Of a stretch of DNA of 64,000 nucleotides, positions 33,671 through 46,050 are shown piece by piece. Below the pieces are notes generated by a model. That model was given only the letters and a program-made list of their open reading frames with translations, was not told where the DNA came from and made no database searches. How positions within the stretch are numbered: position 1 is the stretch's first letter; every line of letters begins with the position of its first letter. The position numbers were made by a program, and so were the translations under genes. Source of the DNA: Cordilura impudica (lineage: Eukaryota > Arthropoda > Insecta > Diptera > Scathophagidae); the NCBI GenBank assembly GCA_963682025.1, contig OY821519.1, positions 65,900,783-65,964,782 of the forward strand. Direction: 5' to 3'.

Positions 33671-33982
33671 ATGTTTTATAAGGTTATTAAAATATTGTAT
33701 TCTTCAAACTACTGCCGCTATCTATACGTCATCTATACGCCCTTTATCCATTTTTCAGTTTAAGTGCTTTTAGCGCCTTTTCAATACATCTGTTTAGGGT
33801 AATAAAATTGTTCATAATTGAGAATTTTATAAAAAAAAAGGTTCATTTGAAGTATAAGAATATTAAAAATAAATAGTTATTATTGTTTTAGATGGAGCGT
33901 AATATACAAAAATATAGAATTAATTACTTATAATTAAGGTTGGTTTAACTAAAACTAATTCACTTAAATATCAAAATATCAA
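33671..33982. other. non-coding stretch
   Basis: Nothing supported. Confidence 0.4.
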
Positions 33983-34515
33983 ACAAGTAAGAAAATTATA
34001 GTCGGTCTAGACCAACTATACGATACCCTATACCATGGTAGGTGATGATCGGGAAGCAGCTCTATATGGGGCCTATGACTAAGAATTGTCCTATGTGGAT
34101 TATTTTTGGACTACTGATTAATGAATACAATGAACTCATACAAACCCAATTTGACTATGATCTATGAGATAATTTGGATCTTATGGCAATTTATGTCGAT
34201 TTCATAGGGGTCATTTGTATGGCGATAGGTCTGAATATGGACCGATTTTCACCAATTTCAATAGCGTTCATCCTATGGCCGATAAAAGCTTATGTACCAA
34301 ATTTCATCAAAATATATTGATATTTGCGACCTGTACTTTGATTAAAAGCTTTACATGGATACACAGACGGACGGACGGACATCGCTAAAACGACTCAGAA
34401 AGTGATTCTGAGCTGATCGGTATAATAAAAGATGGGTGTATGTCAAATATTTTTGGCAATTACAAACAGCAGCACAAAGTCATTATACCCAAACCACATA
34501 GTGGTATAGGGTATA
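33983..34515 (-). mobile_element. internally deleted mini-me-like copy
   Basis: Starts ACAAGTAAGAAAATTATAG with the GTCGGTCTAGACC hairpin. It jumps from CCTATACCATGGTA directly to GATCGGGAAGCAGCTC, has a short GGACGGACGGAC run at 34368-34380 and ends GTGGTATAGGGTATA. Confidence 0.85.
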
Positions 34516-34756
34516 AATAGTTTATGAAAACATTACCACGGCCTACTGTGGGATTTTGCTGGCAATAAGTCGTTTTTTCGAGTCTAAAATATCAAAAATG
34601 TAATAAGGCAGTTTTATAGAGAATTTTTTAATTAGGAGAAATACATCATTATTTGTTTTCGAAATAACGCGGCAAAAGTCACCTAAATGAAATTCTGCAG
34701 TAACTGCCTCTGATTTAACGCATTTCAATAATCCGGGTACATAATTTATTTTAGTC

Positions 34757-34949
34757 ACCTATAATATTAATAGGTTAGGCGGTTTTTTGTTACCGATGTT
34801 TTGTTATACCGTTTTATCCCGATTTTTACCAAACGTATATTATTTGAAAGGTATTTCTCTTTAGCTGTTCACCAGATTTACAGATTTTTAAATTTTTTCC
34901 TTTATTTTGAGTAAATTGCATTTAAAGTTGCTACTAACACATACATAAA
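34757..34949 (-). repeat. family 2 repeat, copy C, first part (split)
   Basis: From CTATAATATTAATAGG to ACTAACACATACATAAA, then interrupted by the mini-me copy. The continuation is at 35739-35922. Confidence 0.85.
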
Positions 34950-35738
34950 ACAAGTAAGAAAATTATAGTCGGTCTAGACCGACTATACGATACCCTATAC
35001 CATGCGTTTAGAAATCCTATCTCTTAGGCCCAACTAACTGGACATAGAAAATAAGCAAAAACCAAATTTGAGTGGGATTTTCTATTATTATTTTCGGCTG
35101 CAGATATGCAAAAGTTCATATCGGATGCTATCTCTATATGGGGACTAGGTCCAAAAATGGACCGATCCTGATCATGTTTGGTACAGTCTCTTGTATTTTG
35201 CAAAAATATATACAAACAAAATTTGAGAAGAATCAGTGCAATATTTTTGTTTTTTAATAGATTTAAGTGAAGATCGGGAAGCAGCTCTATATGGGGCCAA
35301 AGGGATCATTTTTGGAATACTCATTAATGGATGTAATGAACGCATATAAACCCAATTTGAGTAAGATTTATATGACAATTTGGATCTTATGGCAATTTAT
35401 GTCGATTTCATAGGGGTAATTTGTATGGGGGCTAGGTCTGAACATGGACCGATTCTCACCAATTTCAATAGCGTTCATCCCATGGCCGATAGAAGCTTAT
35501 ATACCAAATTTCATCAAAATATATTCATATTTGCGACCTGCAGTTTGATTACAAGCTTTACATGGACACACAGACGGACGGACGGACGGACGGACGGACG
35601 GACATCGCTAAATCGAATCAGATAGTGATTCTGATTCGATCGGTATAATTAAAGATGGGTGTAGGTCAAATATTTTTGGTTGTTACAAACAGCAGCACAA
35701 AGTCTTTATACCCAAACCACATAGTGGTATAGGGTATA
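34950..35738 (-). mobile_element. full-length mini-me-like element inserted in a family 2 repeat
   Basis: Complete copy with the palindromic hairpin, subterminal ATACCCTATACCA repeats and (GGAC)n at 35574-35603. Comparison with intact family 2 copies shows a simple interruption of ACATAAAATTATAC without target duplication. Confidence 0.9.
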
Positions 35739-35922
35739 ATTATACATATGATATGTGTGTGTTTATAAAATTTTTTAATGTGTTTGTTAATGAGTTCGTT
35801 ACCTTCATACACAATAATAATAAACCAAAAAAGTGTTTGTTGGTTTGTGGATTGGCTAAGTTGAAAAATAAAGTTGCCTAGAAATTGCACTCGGAATTCG
35901 AGCGCTGGAATCTGCTGGTATC
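35739..35922 (-). repeat. family 2 repeat, copy C, second part
   Basis: Resumes with TTATACATATG and ends with the ACTCGGAATTCGAGCGC hairpin and TGGAATCTGCTGGTA. Confidence 0.85.
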
Positions 35923-36178
35923 TATAGATATGGTTTTGGGCGCGGCTTTATTTCCCATAGGTCTGCTTTCCGAAGAAGCTGAGGAACCTCGAAATGAGTA
36001 CTATGGAAGGTATAGACTAATGTTTTCCAGAAAGTACAACAGAGTCGGAGCAAATACTCATGTTTTCCATCACCTTTTTATATCGTCAGATACTTACATT
36101 ACTAGCATAAGGCGTCAACCTCATAAACATGTTTTGGAACTTGATGATGTCGTCAGAGATATAATAGAAGATGAATAA
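35895..36178 (+). pseudogene. C-terminal fragment of a multicopy uncharacterised protein family
   Basis: From about 35925 the + strand reads GAALFPIGLLSEEAEEPRN then YRLMFSRKYNRVGANTHVFH and LFISSDTYITSIRR, ending in an acidic tail and stop at 36178. I recall the pattern PIG.LSEEA.E.RN...YR..FSRK.SR...N.D...LL.SSDP from multicopy, unnamed proteins in arthropods and Hydra that look transposon-derived. The fragment at 59880-60260 appears to come from the middle of the same kind of protein. The start codon reported by frame lies inside the repeat upstream, so the true N-terminal part is missing. Confidence 0.45.
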
Positions 36179-36215
36179 AAGTAAAAAAAATTAACAATTG
36201 AAATTAATATAAATA

Positions 36216-38438
36216 CAGTCGAACTTCCATAACTCGAACTTCTCTAACTCGAATTTTCTCTAACTCGAACTAATTACGTTGGCAGTAGCGTTGAGAGAAT
36301 AAATAACATGCAGTTCTTCTTCCGTAACTCGAACTTCCACAACTCGAAGTTCTCCATAACTCGAACGAAATACATACATACTAATTCTATAACTCGATTT
36401 TTTTGCTTGGTTTACTGGTTTATTGATTTTGCTTTTTTGTTTTGGTTTGTTTATTTTGCTTTCTTTTGCTTGTTTAGCTGGTTTGTATATTTTTCTTGTT
36501 TTTTTTTCGGGGAAATCCCTTTTTGTACATCATGTGCTTCTTTTTGTATGCGTAAGTATCAGTACATACTTTGCATAAATGTCATTCGCCTTAGATGATA
36601 AATGTTAAAATCGCATTTTATTTTATTATCATGGCAACTAAACGTGTTTTAAAATGTTTGTCAATTGAAGAAAAATACAAACTAATAAAAGATGTCGAAG
36701 GTGGAATAAAGAAAAAGGATGCAGCTGATAAATATGGTATCCCGGCTTGTACGGTCTCAACAATTTTTAAAAATAGAGAATCAATTATCAACTCTTTTGG
36801 ATCTGGATTTCGTCTACATAGTAAACGACTTAAGACCCCAATATTCAAAAATATCGACAAATCAGTCCTCAATTGGTTTACAGCAGCTAGAAGTCAAAAC
36901 ATGCCTATATCTGGAGGAATAATAAAGGAAAAGACAATGGAGTTCGCAAAGCGTTTTTGTGATGATAATTTTAGGGCGAGCACAGGTTGGCTTGATAAAT
37001 GGAAGCAAAGATATTGAACAAAACGTTTAATTGATGAAACGTTTAACTAATTTTTTTAATTTTAGACATGAAGTGGGCTATAAAAAAGCGTGCGGTGAAA
37101 GTAATGACGTTAATGAAGTGGACTGCGAAAAGTGGAAAAAAGACGTTTTGGCGAATTTAATACAAAAGTACTGCGAACGGGATGTTTTTAAGGCGGATGA
37201 AACAGGATTGTTTTTTAAATGTTTGCCAGATAAAACCCTAACTTTTAAAAACCAGCAATGCCACGGGGGCAAAAATAGCAAGCAGCGTGTTACGTTAATG
37301 CTGGCAGCAAATATGGATGGTTCTGAAAAACTTAAAATTCTATTGATTGGAAAAAGTGCAAAACCTCGCTGCTTTCGTGGTGTTAAGTGGTTACCCGTAG
37401 ATTATAAAGCAAACTCCAAGGCCTGGATGACTGGACAACTTTTTGAAGAATGGATTCTAAAATTAGATAAGCACTTTCAAAGTAGTGGCCGAAAAATTTT
37501 ATTGTTTATTGATAATTGTCCAGCACATCCAAAAGACGTACAAAGCAAATTGAATGCCATTGAATTGGCATTTTTTCCACCGAATATGACGTCTAAATTA
37601 CAACCTCTTGATCAGGGAGTAATTCAAAACTTGAAAGTTTTCTATCGTAGCAGAATAGTAAAAGAAGCACTAAAGCGCTTAGAGGCAAACGAAAAACAGG
37701 ATATTACACTATTGGATGGTATAAATCATGTAACAAAAGCTTGGGATATTCATGTCAGTAAACAAACCATAGCGAATTGCTTCAAAAAAGCTGGATTTGG
37801 TCAGTATTCTGAATGGGAAGAAGAAGATGACATGCCTCTAATTTTTTTGAGTAATATTGATGAAAATGAAAACGTAATTGAAGCTGACTACGAAGCATGG
37901 TTAAAAGCAAACAAAATAACTTGTAATGCTACTCTTCACGATTATATTGAAGTAGATAATGAGCTTTGCACAACTGATTTTCCGACAGATGATGATATTG
38001 TTGAGCGTTACTATCCTGTATCAGAGGATCCAGTATTGAGCGTATCGGAGAGTGGTGGCGAGGGTTCGGTGGAAGAAACTATTTATCAGCCTTCCAGAAA
38101 TGATATAGAAAATTCTTTCCGAACATTGAATTTATATTTAAATACGAATGACACTACAACTGATGAGCACTATAAGGCTTTAAACAAGTTAGAGTCATTT
38201 TTTACTGAAAATAAAATAAAAAAAAATAAATTTTCAGTCACAAATTTCAAAATATTTTACTTCATTGTAACTTGGTATGTAGTTTTCAGTTAGTACATGT
38301 TTTAAATAAAAAATTCAAACTATAAACACATGGTTGCAATTGATTATTTTTTTCAAACATTTTTCTGTAACTCGAAGTCTCCGTAAGTCGTAGTTTTTTT
38401 TTGGGATAATGATGATTCGAGTTATGGAAGTTCGACTG
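36216..38438 (+). mobile_element. well-preserved Tigger/pogo transposon
   Basis: Perfect 23-bp terminal inverted repeats beginning CAGTCGAACTTCCATAACTC, flanked by TA at 36214-36215 and 38439-38440. The 2.2-kb element contains one transposase gene with all catalytic motifs. Just inside the left end, the motif TAACTCGAA recurs at least six times between 36229 and 36395, with two more copies near the right end. It is the most intact DNA transposon in the window. Confidence 0.95.
36631..38293 (+). CDS. Tigger/pogo-type DDE transposase (two exons or one frameshift)
   Basis: Transposase that binds the element ends and catalyses cut-and-paste transposition in the nucleus. The start is set at MATKRVLKCLSIEEKYKLI, since the upstream in-frame Met at 36595 only adds a hydrophobic stretch. 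The N-terminal CENP-B-like HTH contains KKKDAADKYGIPACTVSTIF, and a second HTH ends in STGWLDKWKQR. The frame then breaks. Removing 37011-37065 (55 bp, ending in TTTTAATTTTAG) joins AG to A and continues HEVGYKKACGES in frame, giving 535 residues. Catalytic motifs are FKADETGLFF, LLFIDNCPAHP and LQPLDQGVIQNLK, so all three Asp are intact. An acidic C-terminus follows. The presumed donor reads AAG/ATATTG, not GT, so splicing may be lost. 535 residues is normal for Tigger. Confidence 0.85.
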
Positions 38439-38470
38439 TAATTAAAATTAATATAATTAAATATACTTGC

Positions 38471-38843
38471 TTATTCCAGCCCTCGAAATTCGAGTGCAAA
38501 TTCCAGGAAATTTTATTTTTTCATCAAATAAAGACCCTAAAGGTATGCTAATCAATTATAGCCAATTCACAAATCAACGCAAAAAACAAACTCATTTGTA
38601 TTACAAACACATTAACAAATTTAATAAACACACACATATCGTTGTATAATTTTATGTATGTGTTAGTAGTAACTTTAAATGCAATTTACTCAAAATAAAG
38701 GAAAAAATCTAAAAATCTGTAAATATGCAAAACGACTAAAAAGAAATATCTTTCAAATAATATACGTTTGGTCAAAATCGGAAAAAAACGGTAGAACAAA
38801 ACATCGGTCAAAAGAAATCGCCTAGCCTATTAGTATTATAGAT
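38471..38843 (+). repeat. family 2 repeat, copy D
   Basis: CCAGCCCTCGAAATTCGAG at the start, a CATCAAATAAAGACCCTAAA block, and GAAATCGCCTAGCCTATTAG with ATTATAG at the end. It lies just outside the Tigger's right end. Confidence 0.85.
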
Positions 38844-40314
38844 GTTATATTTGCGTATGAGTCATTAAAACGTTTATCTTGTTTCAGTTAATTTTTTTTT
38901 ATGGGAAAATTTTGATATTTATAGCTTTTAAGCCGAATCACAAAACTTTTTCAGTATGTTTCAGAAACCAAATTTTTAAATAAATGTTATATGGGCGGTG
39001 GGCGTGGTATGTTTCTGTGAGGCTTTGCAAACATCTTTGATGAAACTTTAATTTTTCTTAATTGTGTTGATGAATTTACAAAAGAAATGTATGAAGCAAC
39101 CACACAGCGCGGCCTGAAGATTAGTCAGTAAAAGTCACATTTTTATTTGAAAATGAACACCTGTAACATAAAGTTTTCATTATTTTGCATTTCTTTTTTA
39201 TTGATACAAAAAGTATCATAAAATTCTTAATGATCTCAAGTGTACAACTAAATTAATAATAATAAATTAATTAAAATTAATAATAATATATAGTTTCCAA
39301 GCTTTTAGCGCCTTTTAGAGCTTTCTCGGGGTTTTCGCTGTTTGCTTAGAAAAAGTTGGCATCGCTGATATGTATACTTACAGCATTATAGAATCAGCAG
39401 ACTAGTAAGTCACCGACGATCGCCACTATTATAATGCTCACCTCATTTATAATAACTCTGCCCTGAAACGATTTTTAAAAATTTTGAGATTTACGAGAAT
39501 TTCGCAATTATAAAACAATGTTAAATTTTTAATTCAGGCGATTGATGAAGATGGCTTTTCCATTCTTTTTTGCAGATGAAGCTGGAGATGTGAATGTTTT
39601 TCTCTCCCAGTAGGTAGACTGAGGTAGGTGTATTTTCTTTATTCATGAAAATTCTTTGTTTAATGAACTAATATTGTCTCCAATGTTTCTGAATGTGTTT
39701 AAAGTTCTGTTCGTATGTATGTATGTACACAAATACTTAAGAATGTACCTACTTGCAAAGAGCTCCTAAGCACTTTGTTGCGCAAATGTAAATAACCTTA
39801 AATCTGGTCATAAACTTGACTTTATAAGCTTTAAGCATTAACTGCTAAAGGTGTATGTACAAATTGTCTTAATGTATGTAAAGTTTACATATTTGCTTTT
39901 AAGAACAAGTAAAGCAAAGTATGCACAGGTTTATTATCCTGCAAAACAAAAAAATGAACATAATACAATGCGAATTATGCAAGTAAAATGGATTTGTAGA
40001 AATGTAAAAGTTTTACGATATTTTACACATAATAAAAACTATTCAATTTAAGTTCATGATGGTCGAGTGAAAATGTGCGATACAAAATAATATTGTAAAT
40101 GGGAAAAATCGGCATAGGTTAAGGTAGAAATCTTGAATGACTACATTTTTTGTTACAATTCATTTAGCAAAAATGTCGCATTGTGGTCGAAATAAGAATA
40201 ATTAGATTACGAAGTACCAACATACAAATTTAGATACATTAATTTTTTTTGCCAGTGTATTCAACTAAATTAAAACTAATAAAATGTGAAATAATAATTC
40301 TATGTTTTTATTAA
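38844..40314. other. AT-rich stretch without recognisable gene
   Basis: Nothing supported. A 66-residue frame at 39851-40051 has no recognisable domain. Confidence 0.5.
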
Positions 40315-40648
40315 TATCTATAAATTTAATAGGTAAGGCCATTCCTTCAGATCCCTTTAATACTTTCAGTTACCAACCGACATTGAATTTCTCTTCAGAT
40401 GTACACCATATTACCATTTTTATTTTTTTTTTGATAAAATTCAGTTAGCAACAACTATAAGATGCTGTGTGTATGTTTATTAAATTTGTGTTGAATTGTG
40501 AATTGCCTAAAATTGACTAGCATACCTTTAGGCTCTTCTAAAATTATTTATTTACAAGCCCAGTTTTATATCTTCTATTTATAATGAAATTTAATGAATT
40601 TTAAAATTTTCCAGAATTTATACTCGAATTTATAGGACTGCTAGTATT
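40315..40648 (-). repeat. family 2 repeat, diverged copy E
   Basis: Starts CTATAAATTTAATAGGTAAGG and ends ACTCGAATTTATAGGACTGCTAGTA. The hairpin arm is mutated (TCGAATTTATAG in place of TCGAATTTCGAG). Confidence 0.7.
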
Positions 40649-40876
40649 TCTAAATACTTTCAATAAGACCCATACATGAATATGTACAACAAAACAAAGA
40701 AATATGCATTCAAAAGCTCGTCTACCACTAATTTTTCACCGTAATCAAAAGTACTTTTCATTAATTTTTAAACGACAGAAAACCACTAACAAAGTGGCAA
40801 AAACAATGAACAATTCGGTTTTTTTATAACAAAATTAACAAACATTAAGCAACGAAACAGTAAAAACAGGTAAAAA

Positions 40877-41327
40877 ATTGTACACCAAATTAAAAAAAAA
40901 AAAATTTATGTCATTTTTGGTTTTTTTTTTTTTTTGATAGATTTAAATAAAGATCGGGAATCAGCTTTATATGTGGACTACGACTAGAAAAGGGAATACA
41001 AGTTTGTTTGAACTAGTGATTATTGTGTATAATACTCTGGCAAACACCATATCGATATATGTGACAAACTAGATATTACAACAATTTTAGTTAATTGGTA
41101 AGGGCGCTAGGTCTGATCATACAGCGATTATCTCCAATTTCAACAGTGACCAATTTATATTCATATTTCCAACTTGTAGTTTGATTACAATGTTTGTTAC
41201 ATGGAAACTCAGCCAGACAGACGGGCGGTCATCCTTAAATCGACTCAGATTTTTGTTAGTTAAAAGCATTACATTAGCACAAACACATTATACCCTCAAC
41301 ACATAGCGCCACGTGTATAGGGTATGA
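40877..41327 (-). mobile_element. old mini-me-like copy
   Basis: Contains AAAGATCGGGAATCAGCTTTATATG, GGGCGCTAGGTCTGATCAT, a vestigial CAGACAGACGGGCGG microsatellite and the ATTATACCC...GTGTATAGGGTATG end. The hairpin end is absent, and it is related to the 1120-1617 copy. Confidence 0.7.
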
Positions 41328-41676
41328 AAATCAACGATTTGTCGTCTGCTGTTTTGCTGCTTATTGTTTTCTTTTTTGAAATTACAAAATTAAACGTACA
41401 CAGATGTTTATAAACATCTCTTGAAGCAACATGTTGTGAACATTTCAATATTGATAAATAATTTGAATCGCTATAACATCGTATTTAAAAAAACATAGAA
41501 AAAGAAAAAGTGATTATAAGGATAGTTCCTGAAATTGAAAATAGAAACTATAAAACGGAATATACATTTAAGATTCTAATCATATACTTCAATTTGCTTA
41601 AAAAACTGCAAAAAAAAAAAAAATTAAATGCATATTTCTTCGACAAACAACCGAACTATTAACAAAATATTTGAGA

Positions 41677-41921
41677 AGGTCCATAACAAAACGCAATAAT
41701 CCCACTTTTTAATTTTTTTTTGACTAAATCTGTATTGAAATCTGTGTGCCCATTGTTATAAAACATACCAAAGATCAATATTTTTACTGTAATTCAATAC
41801 CAAAAATAACGATTTAGATCAAAATGAATCAATTCCAATATATATTCTACCGACTTTAATTTATTTTTTCATTTTTCCAAAAAATTCTTCTGGTGGAATT
41901 ATTGCGTTTTGTTATGGACCT
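41677..41921. repeat. ~245-bp MITE-like element
   Basis: AGGTCCATAACAAAACGCAA at the left is matched inverted at 41902-41921, extending to about 25 bp (AATAATCCCAC against AATAATTCCACC). No coding. Confidence 0.7.
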
Positions 41922-41989
41922 CCCCATTTAGCGTAATGCAAACTTTTAACGTGATAATAGTAAAGCAAAATTTTAAAAGTATGATTCTT

Positions 41990-42205
41990 TAAAATAATAC
42001 ATTTTCTTTTTAAACCAGCTTTTCTTAAAAAATAGTTTTTCTAAAAAAAGGATCTTTTCTTAAAAACATATCACAAAAAAGTACTTTTTCGCAATTAAAG
42101 TACCTTTTGACAAAAAATTACCATTTCGCTTAAAAAGTTAATTCTAAAAGAGTACAAAGTGCTGTGTCTTAAAAAAGTACCCATTCTTAAAAAGTTAATT
42201 TTGAA
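41990..42205 (+). repeat. degenerate TTTTCTTAAAAAAGTACC minisatellite, left part
   Basis: Divergent ~18-20-bp units with TTCTTAAAAA cores. The array is interrupted by a mini-me copy at 42206 and continues at 42985. Confidence 0.85.
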
Positions 42206-42984
42206 CAAGTAAGAAAATTATAGTCGGTCTAGACCGACCATACGATACCCTATACCATGCGTTTAGAAACCCTATCTCTTAGGCCCAACTAACTGGACAT
42301 TGAAAATAAGCAAAAACCAAATTTGAGTGGGATTTTTATTAATTTTTTTGGCTGCAGATATGAAAAAGTTCATATCGGATGCTATATCTATAAAAGGACT
42401 AGGTCCAAAAATGGACCGATCCTGATCATGTTTGGTAAAGTCTCTTGTATTTTGCAAAAATATGTACAAACAAAATTTGAGAAGAATCAGTGTAATATTT
42501 TTGTTTTTTAATAGATTTAAGTGAAGATCGGGAAGCAGCTCTATATGGGGTCGAAGGGATCATTTTTGGACTACTCATTAGTGGATGTAATGAATGCATA
42601 TAAACCCAATTTGAGTAAGATCTATATGACAATTTGGATCTTATGGCAATTTATGTCGATTTCATATGGGTAATTTGTATGCGGGCTAGGTCTGAACATG
42701 GACCGATTCTCACCAATTTCAATAGCGTTCATCCCATAGCCGATAAAAGCTTATATACCATATTTAGTCAAAATATATTCATATTTGCGACCTGCAGTTT
42801 GATTACAAGCTTTACATGGACACACAGACGGACGGACGGACGGACGGACGGACATTGTTAAATCAGCTCAGAAAGTGGTTCTGATCGGTATAATTAAAGA
42901 TGGGTCTAGGTCAAATATTTTTGGTTGTTACAAACAGCAGCACAAAGTCATTATACCCAAACCACATAGTGGTATAGGGTATAA
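42206..42984 (-). mobile_element. full-length mini-me-like element inside the minisatellite
   Basis: Complete copy with hairpin (one mutation: GACCGACCATACG), subterminal repeats and (GGAC)n at 42826-42855. It interrupts the tandem array with array units on both sides. Confidence 0.9.
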
Positions 42985-45900
42985 AAAAGTTCCCATTAAA
43001 AAATAAAATGTCCTTAAAAAGAAACAAACTTTTCTTAAAAAAGTAAAATTTCTTCATAAAAGAACATAAGTATTATATCTTAAAAAAGCACCCTTTCTTA
43101 AAGAGTAGGGAACATAAGGGGGTAATTTTGTAATTTTCTTTACAAAGTTTCTTTTCTTAAAAAAGTACCTTTTTTAAAAAATACATTTTCTTAACAAACT
43201 AACTTTTCCTAACAAAAGCTAATTTCCATAAAAAGTACCTTTTCTTGATAAAGTACATATTCTTAGAAAAGTGTCCTTCCTTCCAAAAGCACGTTTTCTT
43301 CAAAAAGCATTTTTCTCCAAAAAATGTCTTTTCTTTAAAAAGTGCCTTTTCTCAAAAAAGATCTTTCTTCAAAAAGAATCTGATCTTAAAAAAATTAATT
43401 TTCTTAAAAAAAATTTTTTTTTGAGAAGTAAATTTTCTTAAAAAAAGTAAATTTTTTCAAAATAGTATCTTTTCTTAAATGATTCGTTTTCTTCTAAACA
43501 TATCTCTGTTTAAAAACTAGCTTTTTTTTTTTAAAAAAGTAAGTTTTCTTAAAAATTATCTTTTCTTAAAAATTAAGTTTTAAAAAATACATTTTCTTAA
43601 GTAAATATCTTTTCTTAAAAAAACACTTTTTCTTAAAAAAATATCTTTTCTCCAAAAAGTACTTTTTCTTAAAAAATACATTTTCTTATAAAACTACCTT
43701 TTCTTAAAAAAGTACATTTTCTTAAAAAAGTAAATTTAATTAAAATATAGCTTTTCTTGAAAAGTATATTTTCTTAAAAACCCTTTCCCAAAAAAGTAAA
43801 TTTTCTTAAAAAAGTGCATTTTCTTAAAAATCTACCATTTATTAAAAAAGTAAACTTTCTTAAGAAACTAAATTTTTTCAAAAGGTACATTTTAGTAAAA
43901 AATTAGCTTTACTTAAAAAGTTTGTTTTTTTAAATAAACAATTTTTCATAAAAAGTACCATTTAAAAGTACATTTTCTTAAAAAAGTAAATTTGCGTACA
44001 AAGGTAGCTTTTCTTAAAAAATTATCATTTATTAAAAAAGTACCGTTTCTTAAAAAAGTACATTTTCTTAAAAAAAAATATTTTCTTAAAAGTACTTAAA
44101 AGTACATTTTCTTATAAAACTACCTTTTCTTAAAAACCATCTTAAATTGATCATTTTCATAGGAAAGTTAACTTTCTTAAAAAAGTTAATTTTCACCAAA
44201 AAAGTGCATTTTGTTAAAAAAAAGTACTTTTTCTTAAAAAATCACCTTTTCTTAAAAAGTTCATTTTCTTGAAAAAGTACATTTTCTTAAAAAACTACGT
44301 TTTCTTAAAAAATAACCTTTTCTTGGAAATTGATCTTTTATTAAATAGTACATTTCCATAAAAAAGTAATTTTTTTTTTTAAATTTTCCTCTTCTTAAAA
44401 AAGTAAGTTCTCTTAAAAATGTAGCTTATCTCAAAAATGTACTTTTTCTCAAAAAAGTAACGTAAATGTTCTTAGAAAAATTAATTTTCTCAGGAAAGTA
44501 AATTTTCTTAAAAAAGTTTGTTTTCTTAAAAAAAAACAAAATTTTCTCAAAAATACTATTTAAAAAGTACATTTTCTTAACAAGCATTTAAAAAGAAAAA
44601 ATTAAATTTTCGTACAAAGGTTGCCTTTGTTAAAAAATTATCATTATTAAGAAAGTACCGTTACTTAAAAAAGTATCTTTTCTTTAAAAAAATATTTTCT
44701 TAAAAGTACTTCTTCTTAAAAAGTACCTTTTGTTATAAAACTACCTTTTCTTAAAAAAGATATTTCTTAAGTACATTATCTTAAATTGAGCCTTTTCTTA
44801 AAACGGTACCTTTTCTTAAAAAAGTTTGTTTTTCTAAAAGACTACATTTTCTTAAAAAGTACCTTTTCTCAAAAAGCAGCCTTTCTGAAAAGAGTACCTT
44901 TTCTTAAAAAAAGTGAATTTTCTCCAAAAAGTACCTTTTGTTAAACAAAGTGCTTAAAAAAAAAAAGCCTTTTCTTAAGAAGTACCTTTACTTGGAAAAT
45001 TACACATTCTTAAAAACTACGTTTTCTTTAAAAAGTACCTTTTCTTAAAAAAGTAAATTTTCTTAAAAATTATCCTATTCTTAAAAAAATAAGTTTTCTT
45101 AATAATGTAGCTCTCAAAAATGTACTTTTTCTCAAAAAAGTAACTTAAATGTTCTTAGAAAAATAAATTTTCTTAGAAAAGTAAAATTTCTTAAAAAAGT
45201 ACTATATCTTCAAAAGTTCATTCTCTTAAAAAGTACCATTTCTTAAAAGTACCTTCTTTAGAAATTATATTTTGTTAAAAAGTAAATTTTCTTAAGATAT
45301 ACCTTTTCTTAAAAAAGGACCTTTTCTTAAAAATTTACCTTTTCTTATACAAGTACCTTTTCTTAAACGACTACTTAAAAAGTACTCGTTTTCTACATTA
45401 GAAAAGTAGAAAAGTAAATTTTCTTTAAAAAAATTTTTTTTTTAAAAATACCTTTTCTTAAAGAAGTTTGTTTTCTTAAAAAATTAAATTTTCTTAAAAA
45501 GTATCTTTTCTTAAAAAGTACCTATTCTTAAGAGTTATCTTTTTTAAAAATTATCTTTTCCTAAAAAGTACCTCTTCTTAAAAAGCATCTTTTCTTAAAA
45601 AGAACCTTTTTTTAAACAGTACATTTTCCTAAAAAGTACCTTATCTTAAAATAGTACATTTTCTTTAAAAAGTACCTTCTCTTAAAAAATTGCCTTTTTT
45701 GAAAAAAGATTGTTTACATTAAAAAGTAAATTTTCTTGATAAAGTGCATTTTCTTAAAGAATTACCTTTTCTTAAGAAAGTAACTTTTCTTGAAGAAGTA
45801 CCTCTTATGAAAAAAGTACCTTTCCCTAAATATGTACATTTCGTTAAAAAAAAGTAGCTTTGAAAATGCAATTTTTTTTTACAATAGTACGTTTTCTTAA

Positions 45901-46050
45901 GAAGGTTTATTATCTTAAAAAAGTACTTTTTCTTAAAAAAGTCCTTATCTTGAAAAATCTACTTTTCATAAAAAAATCAAATTTTCTTAAAAAGTACCTA
46001 CTTCTTACAAAAGTTCTTTTTCTATGAAAAAGTTAATTTTTCTTTAACAC
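42985..46050 (+). repeat. degenerate TTTTCTTAAAAAAGTACC minisatellite, main part (~3 kb)
   Basis: Continuous run of 17-20-bp units around TTTTCTTAAAAAAGTAC(C/A), with many point changes and indels. No long open frame survives. The same motif occurs in reverse complement at 61960-63485. Confidence 0.95.

Noticed and set aside
42272..42632. Recurring minus-strand frames (YIFLQNTRDFTKHDQDRS, SYRSYSNWV) in mini-me copies
   Set aside because: Shadow translations of the same repeat in other frames; no start context or domain.
41990..46050. CRISPR-like array
   Set aside because: Units are contiguous and degenerate, with no fixed repeat and unique spacers, and the genome is that of an animal.
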